Of a DNA stretch of 64,000 bases, positions 53,933-64,000 are shown one piece after another; positions within the stretch are counted from its first letter, which is position 1; the number at the start of each line of letters is the position of its first letter. A program made the position numbers and the translations under genes. The notes beneath the pieces are model-generated. The model saw only the letters and a program-made list of their open reading frames with translations, was not told where the DNA came from and did not search any database. The stretch is from Melampsora larici-populina 98AG31 (taxonomy: Eukaryota > Basidiomycota > Pucciniomycetes > Pucciniales > Melampsoraceae): assembly GCF_000204055.1 (NCBI RefSeq), contig NW_006768800.1, positions 227,241-291,240 on the forward strand, given 5' to 3'.

Positions 53933-56164
53933 TTAGTTTCTACTAAAGAAAGAAGTGATGGAGGGCTGAAACTTGTTAGCAAAAAGGGTCTGACTGGTCA
54001 ATGCGCTTTCAAGAGGAGGAAGAAAGGGGTCAATAGCTGTGCCTTCAGGAAGATCAGAACTTTCAATGAATTGGATGAGTAAAGAAACCGCCTTCAAAGC
54101 TTCAGAAGCTGTTGGAGGTATCACTGGGTCAACCACCTCCATCTGAGCAGCCTCGATTTCTAATTGAGTCTGCACCTCAAACCATTCCTCGGCTGTTGCT
54201 GAAACAGGTTGAGGATTCTCATCTTCCGGGTTCAAAAGCTCAGAAATTGACATTCTGTTAGCTGAACCAACAATTCCTGCATCCTTGAGTGCTTGAAGGC
54301 TGGCCTCAAGATTAACATTTGGAATAAGTGCTATGTATAAAATACAAATACCAGTTAGATTTTATTCCCAATTAAAAAAGAAAAAGAAATTTTTTACATA
54401 CATCTGTTCGATTCCATCTCCAAAATCAACAATTCCTGTATGACGCCAACAACTCTTAATGCTTGTTGAACTGACCAAAGACCATGCAAGCTTTGCCATT
54501 CGCATGGCAGTTAAGATATTGATGGTGTGAAGCTTAGACATCTCGACATGGGCCTTGAATCTTTGTAGTGAACGGGAAAGGAATTGTTGTCAGTATTGAG
54601 CTTTGAAAGCATTGATGATACCGGCATCCAAAGGCTGGACATGTGCAGTGAGATTGGGCTTGAAGAATTCCATTCGGATGTTCTTCAGAAAACCATCAGG
54701 CACTGAATGACCGGAGAAGTTGTCAATAAGTAGAAGGATCCGACGCCCTTGATTTCCGAGTTGATGATCTCAAGATCCAATCCATTGTTGGAAGATCCTG
54801 GTGTCCATCCACACATTCTTGCTTACATAGGATTTGATCTTTAAAGCTTGAGGCGTGAGTTTATTGAAGCAGTGGGGACTTTTGTATTGACCAATGAAGC
54901 AGACCGGAGTTCCAAGGCAATCGGAGCCATCAGCATTACAAGGCAAGAAAACTGTAATGTGATCTTTAGATGCTTTGACCCCATGACCTCCTTGTTGGGC
55001 AAGGCCTTGGTCAGGAGGTAGTCTGAAAGATATCAAAAATAAATTAGTAAATGATAATGTATATGTACAAGAAATGAAAAGTACTTATGCATAACATAGA
55101 CCAGTTTTGTCCATGTTGTATATATCAGCTGGCTTGTAGCCAGCAGTGATCGCACGCACACATTCAACTTCAGTTTTGACTTTTTCCTGAGATGCTGAAG
55201 CAGCTTCTCCGTGCTTTTTGTATCCGTGCAGGTTGTTTTGCTTCTTGAAACAGTCCAACCAACCACCACTAAGACTCAGCCAGGAACCACTTGGTATACC
55301 TTGAAGTCGAGCAAATTCACGCCACTGTTCCTTGATCTTGTCACCAGATAAGAGAAGGCCATTTTGGTTTGCATTCTGAATGTATGTAACAAGGAGCTTA
55401 TCGACTTTGGGAAAGGTGACTTCTTTTGTTCTCTTGAAGTTTCCTCCTGACTTTGTAAATTTCACACAAATTGCAATCTCTTTTTTGATCCAAGAACTGA
55501 CGAGAGGTTGAGTGAGGTTGAGGTGCGGATAGAGTGACTCAAAATGTCTTGCAGTTTTTGATTGGTTCTTTCCATTAGCATGATACCAGTCCAACACATA
55601 AATTTTCTCATTGAATGTCGCAGAACATTGTTTGTCAGGTTTCTTGGGAGCTGAAAGTTTTTGAAGGGTTTTGCTGCTGGACAAAGTAGGCTGAACAAGG
55701 CCTTTTTTTCTCGTCTTTTTTGAATCTTTAAAATCTTGAATCGCTTTTGCTTTCTCGGTTAAAGTGGTGAATGCTTTAAAATCAGATTGGTCAAGCTTTG
55801 AGGGCTTGTCCTCTTCCATCTTCAAGATCATATCAATCAGGACTTGCTTGGTAATTAAGTTTCCACCTTCATCCATCCATTCCAAGTTGGATGGTGATAC
55901 TGACTCTCCGGCTTCAATCTTTTTACTGACTTCTTTAGTTTTTTCTAGAATCTCGTCCTTGAGGATGTTCAAAGCCGCTTCAAGCCGGTCCAGAAGATAC
56001 TCTTCCGTGGTGATATCGTTTGGAAATTTTGAGGGCAAGCAGGAAGACACAGCAACATAGACATGATTACCAATTCGGGTGATGTAAGGTGGATTAGCTG
56101 GATTGAACACTATGGGCTCTATGCCATAGTGCTCTGGTGGTGGTGATTGGTCTTGACCCGCCAT
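53933..56164 (-). pseudogene. pogo-like transposase (CENP-B type HTH plus DDE_1), two TGA codons
   Basis: Minus strand, ATG 56164. Exon 1 runs to about 55085. It has a long helical and basic N-terminus, then a psq-type HTH (KIYVLDWYHANGKNQSKTAR) and a CENP-B type HTH (LSGDKIKEQWREFARLQGIP...GWLDCFKKQNNL). The first catalytic Asp is in IYNMDKTGLCYA. After an intron (about 55082-55025) come SDCLGTPVCFIG, the second Asp in ILLLIDNFSGHS, then AHVQPLDAGIINAFK with the third Asp. The C-terminal exon is acidic (54263-53933). In-frame TGA codons near 54768 and 54588 interrupt the core. It belongs to the surrounding TA-flanked element. Confidence 0.85.
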
Positions 56165-56552
56165 TGTAGGTATCAAATGGTATCACCTAGGAGCAAAGAT
56201 GTGCAAAGGTAGGCAAAGATTCTCAGCCCTCCTGCCTCCGCACTGACCCTTTTTTCTATGGCTTTACGCTGAAAAGATGTTTTTTTTTTGAAATCTGGGT
56301 ATGGCTTACTGCGTTAGGCGGAACTATGGCTTTTTTGGAATTTTTGGCCCCGCCCAACTTGGGAGAAGCCAAAAACCAAGGCTACAGGCGGGTTATCACT
56401 TTACACGGGTAGAGCTTTAGAGGGGTTTGACTGTAGTTCAGATTTAAAGTTGAAAGTTTTCTATACAGAATCAGATCTCAGAAATTAAAGTTCAAAGTTT
56501 CAAATCTTATCTCCCTCAAAGACCGCTTCGAATTAAAATCTTCCGACGCCTA

Positions 56553-57193
56553 CACCACGGGGTAATTTGTACCATCGGATGGCGGTCATGGAATACCATC
56601 CGAAGGCGAGAAATGCTTGGTGGTGGAGAACCGCCGCCAGATGTTCAGTGGCGCGGCGAGAAAAAGGCGAGATTGCCAGACCTCCGTTAGATGGGCCATA
56701 TGGCGGCCTAAAGACCGTCTCCGAGTAAAGTTCGTACACCGCCATTCATGAGGGAGCCGATCAGCAAACCTGATTGTTCCTTCCCTCAGCCATGCCATCC
56801 ACCCCATGTGGGTTGAGGGATTCAGATAGAACAACATGGCAAGGAGTCCCTAGACCAAAGAATGGATTCTAGGAGCTCTCGTGTTGTCAAAATAAAAAAG
56901 GGGTGGCTAGAACCACGGCAATGGAGGCAAATGTGATTAAGGAACTTTAATTGCACAGCCTCCGGTTTGATGTTCCTGGAAGAGAGTTCCTCTTACCGTC
57001 TTCTGCTTGCCAGACCGACCAGCCGGCTTACCAGCTGATTTCTGGCCGAAATCCCAGCGTTTGACCCGAAATCAGCTGGTATAGCGGTACCAGCCAAAAT
57101 CTGGTCGAACGCTGGGATTGTGGCCAGCGTTTGGCCAGATCTCGCCACGACCTCTTTCTCGCTCGTATTCCGACAAAAAGTTACCCCCTGGTG
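56553..57193. mobile_element. MITE family X, copy 2 (641 bp), TA-flanked
   Basis: Ends CACCACGGGGTAA / TTACCCCCTGGTG with TA at 56551-56552 and 57194-57195. Related to 25061-25638 over its length. It lies just before the gypsy gag region and contains many GCCGCC/GGCGG inverted motifs. Confidence 0.65.
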
Positions 57194-57348
57194 TACCACT
57201 CTTCATTACAAATCTAAACCTTGATTGTTTCACGTGCTCATCTCAAGTAATTGAATTCACGACGCCGGAATTCAAGACCCCAAGGGACTACTCGGATTCA
57301 TCTGCCGAGGAGGAAGCTAGCATAGAAGCAGTTAGTGCAATAGGAGAA

Positions 57349-58461
57349 ATGGATCCTCAAAACCTAGAAGGAATCATGCGCCAATTAGCTGAACTGAACC
57401 AGCGGGTAAATGAAGAGACAAATTTACTTCAAGCTGTTCAGCGCGAACTACAAGAAATGAAGGATGCTAAACAAAGCTCCCAATCACCCGGCCAAACTTC
57501 CGACAATCCCTCGTTTTATAACGCTTCTCTAGCTCAGCCGGTGCCCCAAGCCCAAATCCCAATGGCCCAACCGAGAATTCCTAAGGTTGCGACCCCTGAT
57601 AAATTTGATGGATCCAAAGGATCAAAAGCAGAAATTTTTCTAAATCAGTTAGGAATTTACATGCAGCTTAATGCAACTTTGTTTGCAAACAATCAGGCGA
57701 AAGTTGCCTCTGCTCTTTCCTACACCACGGGAAAAGCCAATATATGGGGACAAAGCCTGATGGACCAAATCCTTGATGATGAGCAATCTCATCTGGTAAC
57801 TTGGAAACGATTTGTTGAATCTTTCAGAGCCACGTTCTTCGATACCGAAAGAGTCGCGAAAGCTGAACGCGAAATGCGAGCGTTGAAACAAACCAAATCA
57901 GTTTCCGACTATTGGATTCGTTTCTCAGAACTTTCACTGGTTGTCAAATGGCCGGAATCTGTCTTGTTATCTCAGTTTGAACAAGGTCTCAAAACCAAAA
58001 TCTCTGTGTACATGGTTAGAGATGAGTTTTCCATGGTAGAGGAAATGGCAAAGATGGCCATCAAGCTGGATAATAAGATCCATAAGCAAAACATGGATGG
58101 ATTCCATGCATCTTCGGCATCTTTGACTTCGGCCAATATTCCAGTACCGGATCCCGATGCCATGGATTGTTCTGCTTACCAAGTGAATGTTTCAAGTGAC
58201 GAGTATCACAGAAGAGGAGCTGTAGGAGCTTGCTATGCGTGTGGAAAGAGTGGCCATTTCATTGGCAGTGGGGGTTGGAGTAGAGGAACGTATGGAGGTG
58301 GAACTGCAAGAAGTTCAAATCAGGGAGGAAATACTCATGTTAGTAGAATTCACGAGTTAGAAAGTCAATTGAAAATGAAGACAGAAGAATTAGAAGCTCA
58401 GTTAGGAAAAGAAATTGATAGCAAGGCAGATAAGTCAAAAAATGGCAAAGCTCGAGTCTGA
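57349..58461 (+). pseudogene. Ty3/gypsy gag with truncated zinc knuckle
   Basis: Likely start MDPQNLEG at 57349; the open frame extends further upstream in an acidic stretch. It has a coiled-coil N-terminus, the retrotransposon gag domain (FDGSKGSKAEIFLNQLGIYM to about 58080), then CYACGKSGHF, the first half of a CCHC knuckle. The last Cys and following residues are missing, and the frame ends at 58461 out of phase with pol. It would package element RNA if whole. Confidence 0.8.
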
Positions 58462-58466
58462 AGGTT

Positions 58467-61363
58467 GTGCCTCCCTCGAGCATTATTCAAATAGGAGTAG
58501 AAGAAAATTTTATTGATGAACTAGAAATGCATGACACCCGTATCATTGATATCATTCATCTTCATGACCCTATATCTGCCACAACCAAACCTGCCCGCGC
58601 CCTGATAGACAGTGGAGCGACTCATGAAGCTCTAAGTCAAAAATTCCTATCTCAAACCTCCTTTAAGACATCTGAGTTACCTCAAAAGAAAAGTGTCACA
58701 GGTTTTAGTGGTCATGAGTCTCTGATAACTCATACTGGTGATTACTTAGTGAATGAAGACCCAAGTAAGACCACTTTCATAATCACCGACTTACGTGATA
58801 AATACGATGTGATTCTAGGAATGCCCTGGATCCGACACAACCACAAACTCATTGACTGGAAGAATGGAAAGCTCAAAACTCAAGACTTACCAGAAATTGC
58901 AACTGTGTCAACAGTTTTGTCCATGCCAAAAAACCCCTTGATGGACCACGTGTTGAGGCCTGAAAGGAAAGCTAGGTTCAGTGACGAGGGGGTGCGAGTA
59001 CTTAGTGACTCATTAACACCCCCGCAATGTGAGTCTGCCACCGATGTTCCCTTTTTAAATTTAGAATCAGATAGCAATCATGTTTTTCCCATACAATACA
59101 CAGAACACCTTCTTAATGACGAATCTCAACAAGACCCGGAAAACTCCTTGGAAGACCACCATTTGAGGCCTACGGGGAAAGCTAGGGATGTTGAGATGGG
59201 GGTAGAGCATGTTAAAAGCTCATCAATGCCCCAGCAGAGTGAGTGTGCAATTTCTTACAGACCTATAGGCCATAGAACCGCTAGCAAGCAGATTTCTCCT
59301 CCTTGTGTAAGATACAGACTCCCAGGCACAATCACCAGGAACCACATAGGCAACCTAACGCGCTCCAGACTCACAAAATCAATGATAGACGCTGCTGAAG
59401 CATCTTGGAACGTATCAACTTGGCTAGCGGTGGAAGCGTCAAAAGGTCGAACTGAAAAGTCAGCTGCAGAACTAGTACCAGCATGTTATCACGAGTATCT
59501 TCCTATGTTTGAAAAGACAAATTCAAACGTCCTTCCGCCCCACAGACCCTACGACTTTAGAGTTGACCTGATCCCAGGAGCTACACCTCAAGCTGGACGT
59601 ATTATCCCGATATCACCAAGAGAAACAGAAGTCCTAAACGAAATGATTGAGAAAGGCTTATCCAACGGCACTCTCAGAAGAACAATGTCTCCGTGGGCAG
59701 CTCCTGTTCTGTTTGCTGGAAAGAAAGACGGCAATTTAAGGCCTTGTTTTGATTATTGAAAATTGAACTCTTTGACGGTCAAAAACAAATACCCACTACC
59801 TCTCACAATGGAGCTAGTGGATAGTTTGTTGGATGCGGACCAATTCACCAGCTTAGATATGAGAAACGGCTATAACAACCTTCGAGTCAGAGCAGGTGAC
59901 GAAGCCAAGCTGGCCTTCATCTGCAAAGCCGGACAATTCGAGCCCCTCGTGATGCCGTTCGGACCAACCGGAGCCCCTGGTTTCTTTCAGTTTTTCATTC
60001 AAGACATTTGAAAATCACATATTGGACGAGATGTTCCGGCTTATCAAGATGATATATTAATTTATACAAAGCCAGGAGTTGATCATGAAAAAGTAGTCAA
60101 AGAAGTATTGGATATTCTCAAAGCTCAAAATGTTTGGCTAAAACCTGAGAAATGCAAATTTTCACAAAGGGAAGTAGCATATTTAGGGTTAATCATTTCA
60201 CGTAATCAGATCAAAATGGATGAGACAAAGGTTAAAGCAGTAAGGGATTGGCCAGCACCACAAAACTTATCTGAATTTCTCACTTTTCTTGGATTTTCAA
60301 ACTTCTACAGAAGGTTCATAAAACATTTTTCAAAAATTGCTCGCCCGCTTCACAAATTATCTCAGGACAATGTCAAATTCGAATGGACAAGAGAAAGAGA
60401 TGAGGCATTTGAAAGCCTCAAGTCAGCATTCACCACGGCCCCAGTCTTAACTATCGCAAACCCCTACAAACCGTTTGTTTTGGAATGTGACTGCTCCGGC
60501 TTTGCACTAGGAGCAGTTCTCTCTCAAATATCCGATGTCGATGGCGAACTTCATCCGGTGGCGTTCTTGTCCAGGTCACTGATCAAGGCTGAAAGAAATT
60601 ACGAAGTCTTTGATAAAGAGTTACTAGCCGTAGTATCTTCATTCAAAGAATGGAGGCTTTATCTTGAAGGCAACCCTCACCGACTAGATGTAGTGGTTTA
60701 TACTGACCACAAGAACCTCCAGTCCCTGATGACGACAAAGGAACTCACAAGGCCTCAAGCAAGGTGGGCGGAGATCTTAGCTGGATTCGACTTTGATATT
60801 AGATTTTGCCCAGGAAAACAATCCACAAAGCCAGACGCTCTATCCAGACGACCAGACTTAAAACCGGAGAACGGGGAGAAGCTGACCTTTGGAAGACTGC
60901 TCAAGCCTGAGGACTTACCTGCCGATGCGTTCATTGATTTGTTGGACCTTATAGATTCATGGATTCTAGATGACATTCACGAAATTGATAACATTGAAGA
61001 TATAAACTTGAGAAAGGAAATCTGGACTGACAAGCAACTTATTGAAATGATCAAGGACAAGTTGAAGACTGACCACAAGATTCAAGAAATAACACAAATT
61101 TGCCAAGACATGCCCAATTCAAAGCTAGTCTCAGGGTACACGGTTGCTGATGGTGTTTTATACTTTCGAAACAAAGCCGTGGTTCCGGACGATAATCAAA
61201 TCAAGCTTCAAATACTTCGCTCAAGACACGAAAGCAAGATTGTGGGACATCCTGGTAGGATGAGAACTCTGATGCTCGTAAAAAGGTTGTTTCACTGGAA
61301 TGCAATGAAATCTTACATCAACAAATACGTAGATGGATGCCAGTCGAATTACGGTAAGACACC
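58467..61363 (+). pseudogene. Ty3/gypsy pol, with two TGA stops and truncated integrase
   Basis: No ATG; the frame opens downstream of gag in another phase. Protease has ALIDSGATHEALS (58605). Reverse transcriptase has RPCFDY-stop-KLN at 59757, LDMRNGYNNLRV, a second stop after FFIQDI at 60009, and the catalytic AYQDDILIY (Gln where Leu or Val is usual). RNase H has FVLECDCSGFALGAVL and VYTDHKNLQSL. Integrase begins with VGHPGRMRTLMLVKRLFHW (the HH part) and is cut at YVDGCQSN by the copia LTR. Confidence 0.85.
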
Positions 61364-61815
61364 TGTGATTAAGAACAGGTTATCAGCTTTATGAGTAAAG
61401 CCAACACACTGATCGAGAGATTAAACAATACCTGTGATTAAGAACAGGTTATCAGCTTTATGAGTAAAGCCAACACACTGATCGAGAGATTAAACAATCT
61501 GAGGGAACGAAGATTGTAAAAGAAAAATAAGTTTGAGTTCGATTACTATCTAACTAAAACATCTACTAAACAACTAAGACTTACACCTGTGATTAAGAAC
61601 AGGTTATCAGCTTTATGAGTAAAGCCAACACACTGATCGAGAGATTAAACAATCTGAGGGAACGAAGATTGTAAAAGAAAAATAAGTTTCAGTTCGATAA
61701 AGAGAAAAAGGTTTACAAGATAATAATATGAACCTTATATAAGAACTCAAACTATGACATCATTACCGTTAAATGAGGTAAGCAAAAGAGAAACACTAAG
61801 CGCATAACATAACAA
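61364..61815 (-). repeat. copia LTR with three copies of a 68-bp internal unit
   Basis: TGTGATTAAG...CATAACA on the plus strand. The unit beginning ACCTGTGATTAAGAACAGG occurs at 61361, 61430 and 61585, the first two in direct tandem (69-bp period). Confidence 0.65.
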
Positions 61816-61982
61816 CGCGTCACTATCTTAATTCCCCCCGTCTTTGCTACTTCATTTAACCCCATCAGACCACAAAACCTCCTATGTTTTGCTGGTGTTA
61901 AAGCCTTTGTTAATACATCTGCAATCATATCATCAGTTGATACATAAGACACTTTTACTTGCTTGCTTTCGGCCCGTTCCCT

Positions 61983-63240
61983 TTACCAATGATACTTCAC
62001 GTCTACATGCTTTGTTCTTGATTTAAATTTTTCATTCTTTGTAAGTGCTATAGCACCTTGATTGTCTAAGTTCAATACCGGAGTGCCTTCTTGCTTAATT
62101 TCCAAATTCCTTAAGAGATGATTAAACCAAACCATATCCTGACCCCCTTCATACGCCGCTCTATACTCTGCTTCCGTCGTTGAAGTCGCAACATTTTCAC
62201 TGTGAACATCATTCAACTTCCCCACATTGGAAGAGGAAAATGATTAATAGTACAGTTTGTCATAAAAATATCCAATACCGCTCACCTGAGCCTCAACACC
62301 CACACTACATATGTGCAGTACACTAAGTAAATAGTTTTCTATCATGTACATACAGGTCTGCTCAGTTTTTTGCCCATCAAAATATATAAATCACATGTTA
62401 TACCACATGTAACTTTTTTGACTTCAAAAAAATTGTCCCAAGAACTCACTACATATAATTTTGTAGCTGCTCAGGCGATATTTTTGAAGCTATTTCTTAG
62501 TAACAGAAAGGGTATTACATGCAGTTGAGTTGATGATATTACACCAAAACGTTGAGTCAGTGTATGTAGTCTATCTTTTGAATGCTTTTGTCAATCTGAA
62601 AAAAGTTACAGCAGGTATTACATATGAATAACTCATCCTGCCGAGCAGATAACTGAGCATAACTGTATGTACATGATAACCACCAATTCACTGAGCCTGC
62701 TACACATATGTAGTGTGGGTGTTATGGATCAGGTGTGGAGTGATAGATCATTTTAAGACAAATGATACTCCCAATCATTTTTCCTGCCCACTTGGGGAAG
62801 TTGATTAATGTTTGCAGTGTTTCTTGTTTCTTGCTTTTCCAATTGACAGTACTATCTCCTAACATCGTGACATACCCACCAGTTGACCTCCTAGTATATG
62901 GACAAGAGGCAAAATCCGCATCAGCAAACGCCTTCAAATTTAAACTCTTTCCACCTAAAACAATCCCAACATTCCTAGTCCCACTTAAATACCGTAATAC
63001 CCTTTTAAAAGCCTGCCAATGAATTACTGATGGATTGTTAAGATGTTGTGATAACTGTGAAACGACGAAGGATATGTCTGGTCTAGTCGCATTATTCAGA
63101 TACATTAACATTCCGACAGCGTGTCGATAATTTTCTTTTAAATCAATGAATTCATTCACTTCCTCCGTTGTTCCAGGAATTAAATAGCTATTTGGGATCA
63201 TTGGACATCCAACTGGCTTACTATCCAACATACCATATTC
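61983..63240 (-). pseudogene. copia reverse transcriptase end and RNase H, split by a MITE
   Basis: Right part (63240-62822, minus): PVGCPMIP, YRHAVGMLMYLNNATRPDIS, HWQAFKRVLRYLSGT, FADADFASCPYTRRSTGGYV, VNWKSKKQE. Left part (62197-61983): NVATSTTEAEYRAAYEG, then ALTKNEKF and TKHVDVKYHW. With MITE B and one AAA removed, KKQE joins NVATST in frame. The protein is RNase H of a copia element; its N-terminal 70-80 percent is absent. Confidence 0.85.
62198..62819. mobile_element. CACTA-type foldback MITE, copy B (622 bp)
   Basis: CACTG...CAGTG ends with TTT on both sides (62195-62197, 62820-62822). Same family as 14589-15211 in opposite orientation. Inserted in the RNase H region of the copia fragment. 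Confidence 0.85.
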
Positions 63241-63267
63241 TTCTAGTAAGTTATTGATATATTGACC

Positions 63268-64000
63268 TCACCTCGTAAACCTCGGTACTTTGGACCCGTA
63301 CCGAGGAAAACGTGTACCGTATCCTCGGAGCGGCTCCGTATACAAGCGGCAGATGCATTCGGGATGTCTCAGATGCATCTGAAGGCATCCCCCAGCATGC
63401 CAAGTCCACTCGCACACGCCAACACAACTGTCTACACATGTATAAACAATGCCACACCCACATGTGTAGGTGTGTGACAAAACACGGTAGCTTGACTTAT
63501 CTACACACAAACATGTAGATCTTGTACACACGTATGTACACATGTGTGGCACATAAGAAAACATGTGCACACAAACCTGTGTAGTTTTGTGACACGCTAT
63601 GGCTACTCACACTAAGTACGTACCTAAGTGCATCTTGTACACACCCATGCACACATGTGTGTGTCACATGTGTTACACTGTTTTTTTGATATGTGGACAC
63701 ACACAGACTGTTCGTGGTCACACCCACACCCATTTCTCTAAACCTAAACCAAAATTTACCACGGGGTGATGTGGGGTTTGTCACTCAACAACCCGCATCA
63801 AACACAACCCACCCACACGATCCAAACACCTTCACCCATCACTACACCACACCAATCGAAAACGAACACATTTCCCTCTCTCATCACTTTCTCTTCATCA
63901 CTTTCCCTCAAAACCAGGTGGCAAGATCGGTCTGGAATACTACCCTTGGGTGAGTCCAGTCCTATCTTACAAACCTCACCCTTCTGATCGGATGTGTACC
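63268..64000. other. repeat-like sequence rich in ACACATGTGT palindromes, no gene recognised
   Basis: Starts where the copia homology ends. It holds a hairpin CCTCGGTAC...GTACCGAGG at 63280-63304 and many ACATGTGT-type palindromes between 63430 and 63680. No frame has family features. Confidence 0.45.

Larger units (their letters stand above)
53634..56433 (-). mobile_element. pogo-like (Tc1/mariner) DNA transposon, complete 2,800 bp
   Basis: Perfect 18-bp inverted repeats CAGTCAAACCCCTCTAAA (53634-53651 and 56416-56433) flanked by TA on both sides (53632-53633, 56434-56435). One transposase gene on the minus strand fills most of it. Termini and duplication are those of Tc1/mariner, and the protein is of the pogo/Fot/Tigger type. 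Confidence 0.9.
57196..61363 (+). mobile_element. Ty3/gypsy retrotransposon, truncated at both ends
   Basis: Gag, protease, reverse transcriptase, RNase H and the beginning of integrase are in order on the plus strand, but no LTR is seen. The left side starts right after MITE X copy 2. The right side stops in the integrase zinc-binding region (YVDGCQSNYGKT), where the copia LTR begins at 61364. Confidence 0.85.
61364..63267 (-). mobile_element. Ty1/copia fragment, 3' end only
   Basis: Minus-strand 3' part of a copia element different from the one at 2892: LTR 61364-61815, a G-rich tract at about 61842-61848, then the end of pol up to about 63267, where homology stops abruptly. Interrupted by MITE copy B. 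Confidence 0.8.

Noticed and set aside
56553..57193. MITE X copy 2 as the 5' LTR of the gypsy element
   Set aside because: Its ends are inverted repeats with TA flanks rather than TG...CA, no polypurine tract or primer site is adjacent, and the other copy stands alone without gypsy sequence.
26570..61000. TGA recoding (for example as Trp or selenocysteine) to explain the many in-frame TGA codons
   Set aside because: The intact genes (copia polyprotein, cargo B and C, checkpoint gene) use TGA only as a stop or not at all within their frames, and several TGA codons replace Arg, which points to mutation.

Overview
The window looks like a repeat-rich nuclear contig from a basidiomycete, most probably a rust fungus (Pucciniales). 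Reasons: many short GT-AG introns (about 50-90 nt), a DUF6589-type protein, Tnp2-like (CACTA/Plavaka), hAT, pogo-like, Ty1/copia and Ty3/gypsy transposons nested in one another, and interstitial TTAGGG-type repeats. The genus is not provable from the sequence alone. Two 100-N assembly gaps are present (10204-10303 and 39645-39744).

Only two ordinary host genes are well supported. (1) A mechanosensitive (MscS-family, EF-hand) ion channel gene, 2534-11296 (+), split in its first exon by a young Ty1/copia element (2892-7833) that has an intact 1409-residue polyprotein and an anomalous 73-bp flanking duplication. (2) A probable ATRIP/Rad26/Lcd1-like DNA-damage checkpoint gene, 48676-52172 (+). 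A fragment of a third gene may lie at the left edge.

The rest is mobile DNA. 11930-24331 is a hAT element. Its left terminal inverted repeat is split by a 7,088-bp DNA transposon (11947-19034) with about 70-bp inverted repeats, a 9-bp target duplication and two convergent genes: a RecQ-like DEAH helicase (+) and a DUF6589-type protein (-). I know of no described superfamily with this pairing, and it is the strongest candidate here for an undescribed system. Inside it a CACTA-type foldback MITE (14589-15211) breaks the helicase; a second copy of that MITE is at 62198-62819. A 776-bp MITE with TAA duplications (19171-19946) sits in the hAT body.

Next come a Tc1/mariner-like MITE (25061-25638, second copy 56553-57193) and a decayed DDE transposon (about 25803-28982). 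After these lies a 16,835-bp CACTA-like element (29932-46766) with 42-bp inverted repeats and a 3-bp CAT duplication. It carries a Tnp2-like transposase, three multi-exon genes of unknown function, one small helical ORF and a tandem pair of about 190-bp perfect-looking hairpins.

Beyond the checkpoint gene are a complete 2,800-bp pogo-like element (53634-56433), a truncated Ty3/gypsy element (about 57196-61363), and a truncated Ty1/copia fragment (61364 to about 63267) that ends the gypsy integrase. The last 730 bp is low-complexity sequence. Most in-frame stops in the decayed transposase and pol reading frames are TGA, which suggests CpG-type C-to-T mutation.
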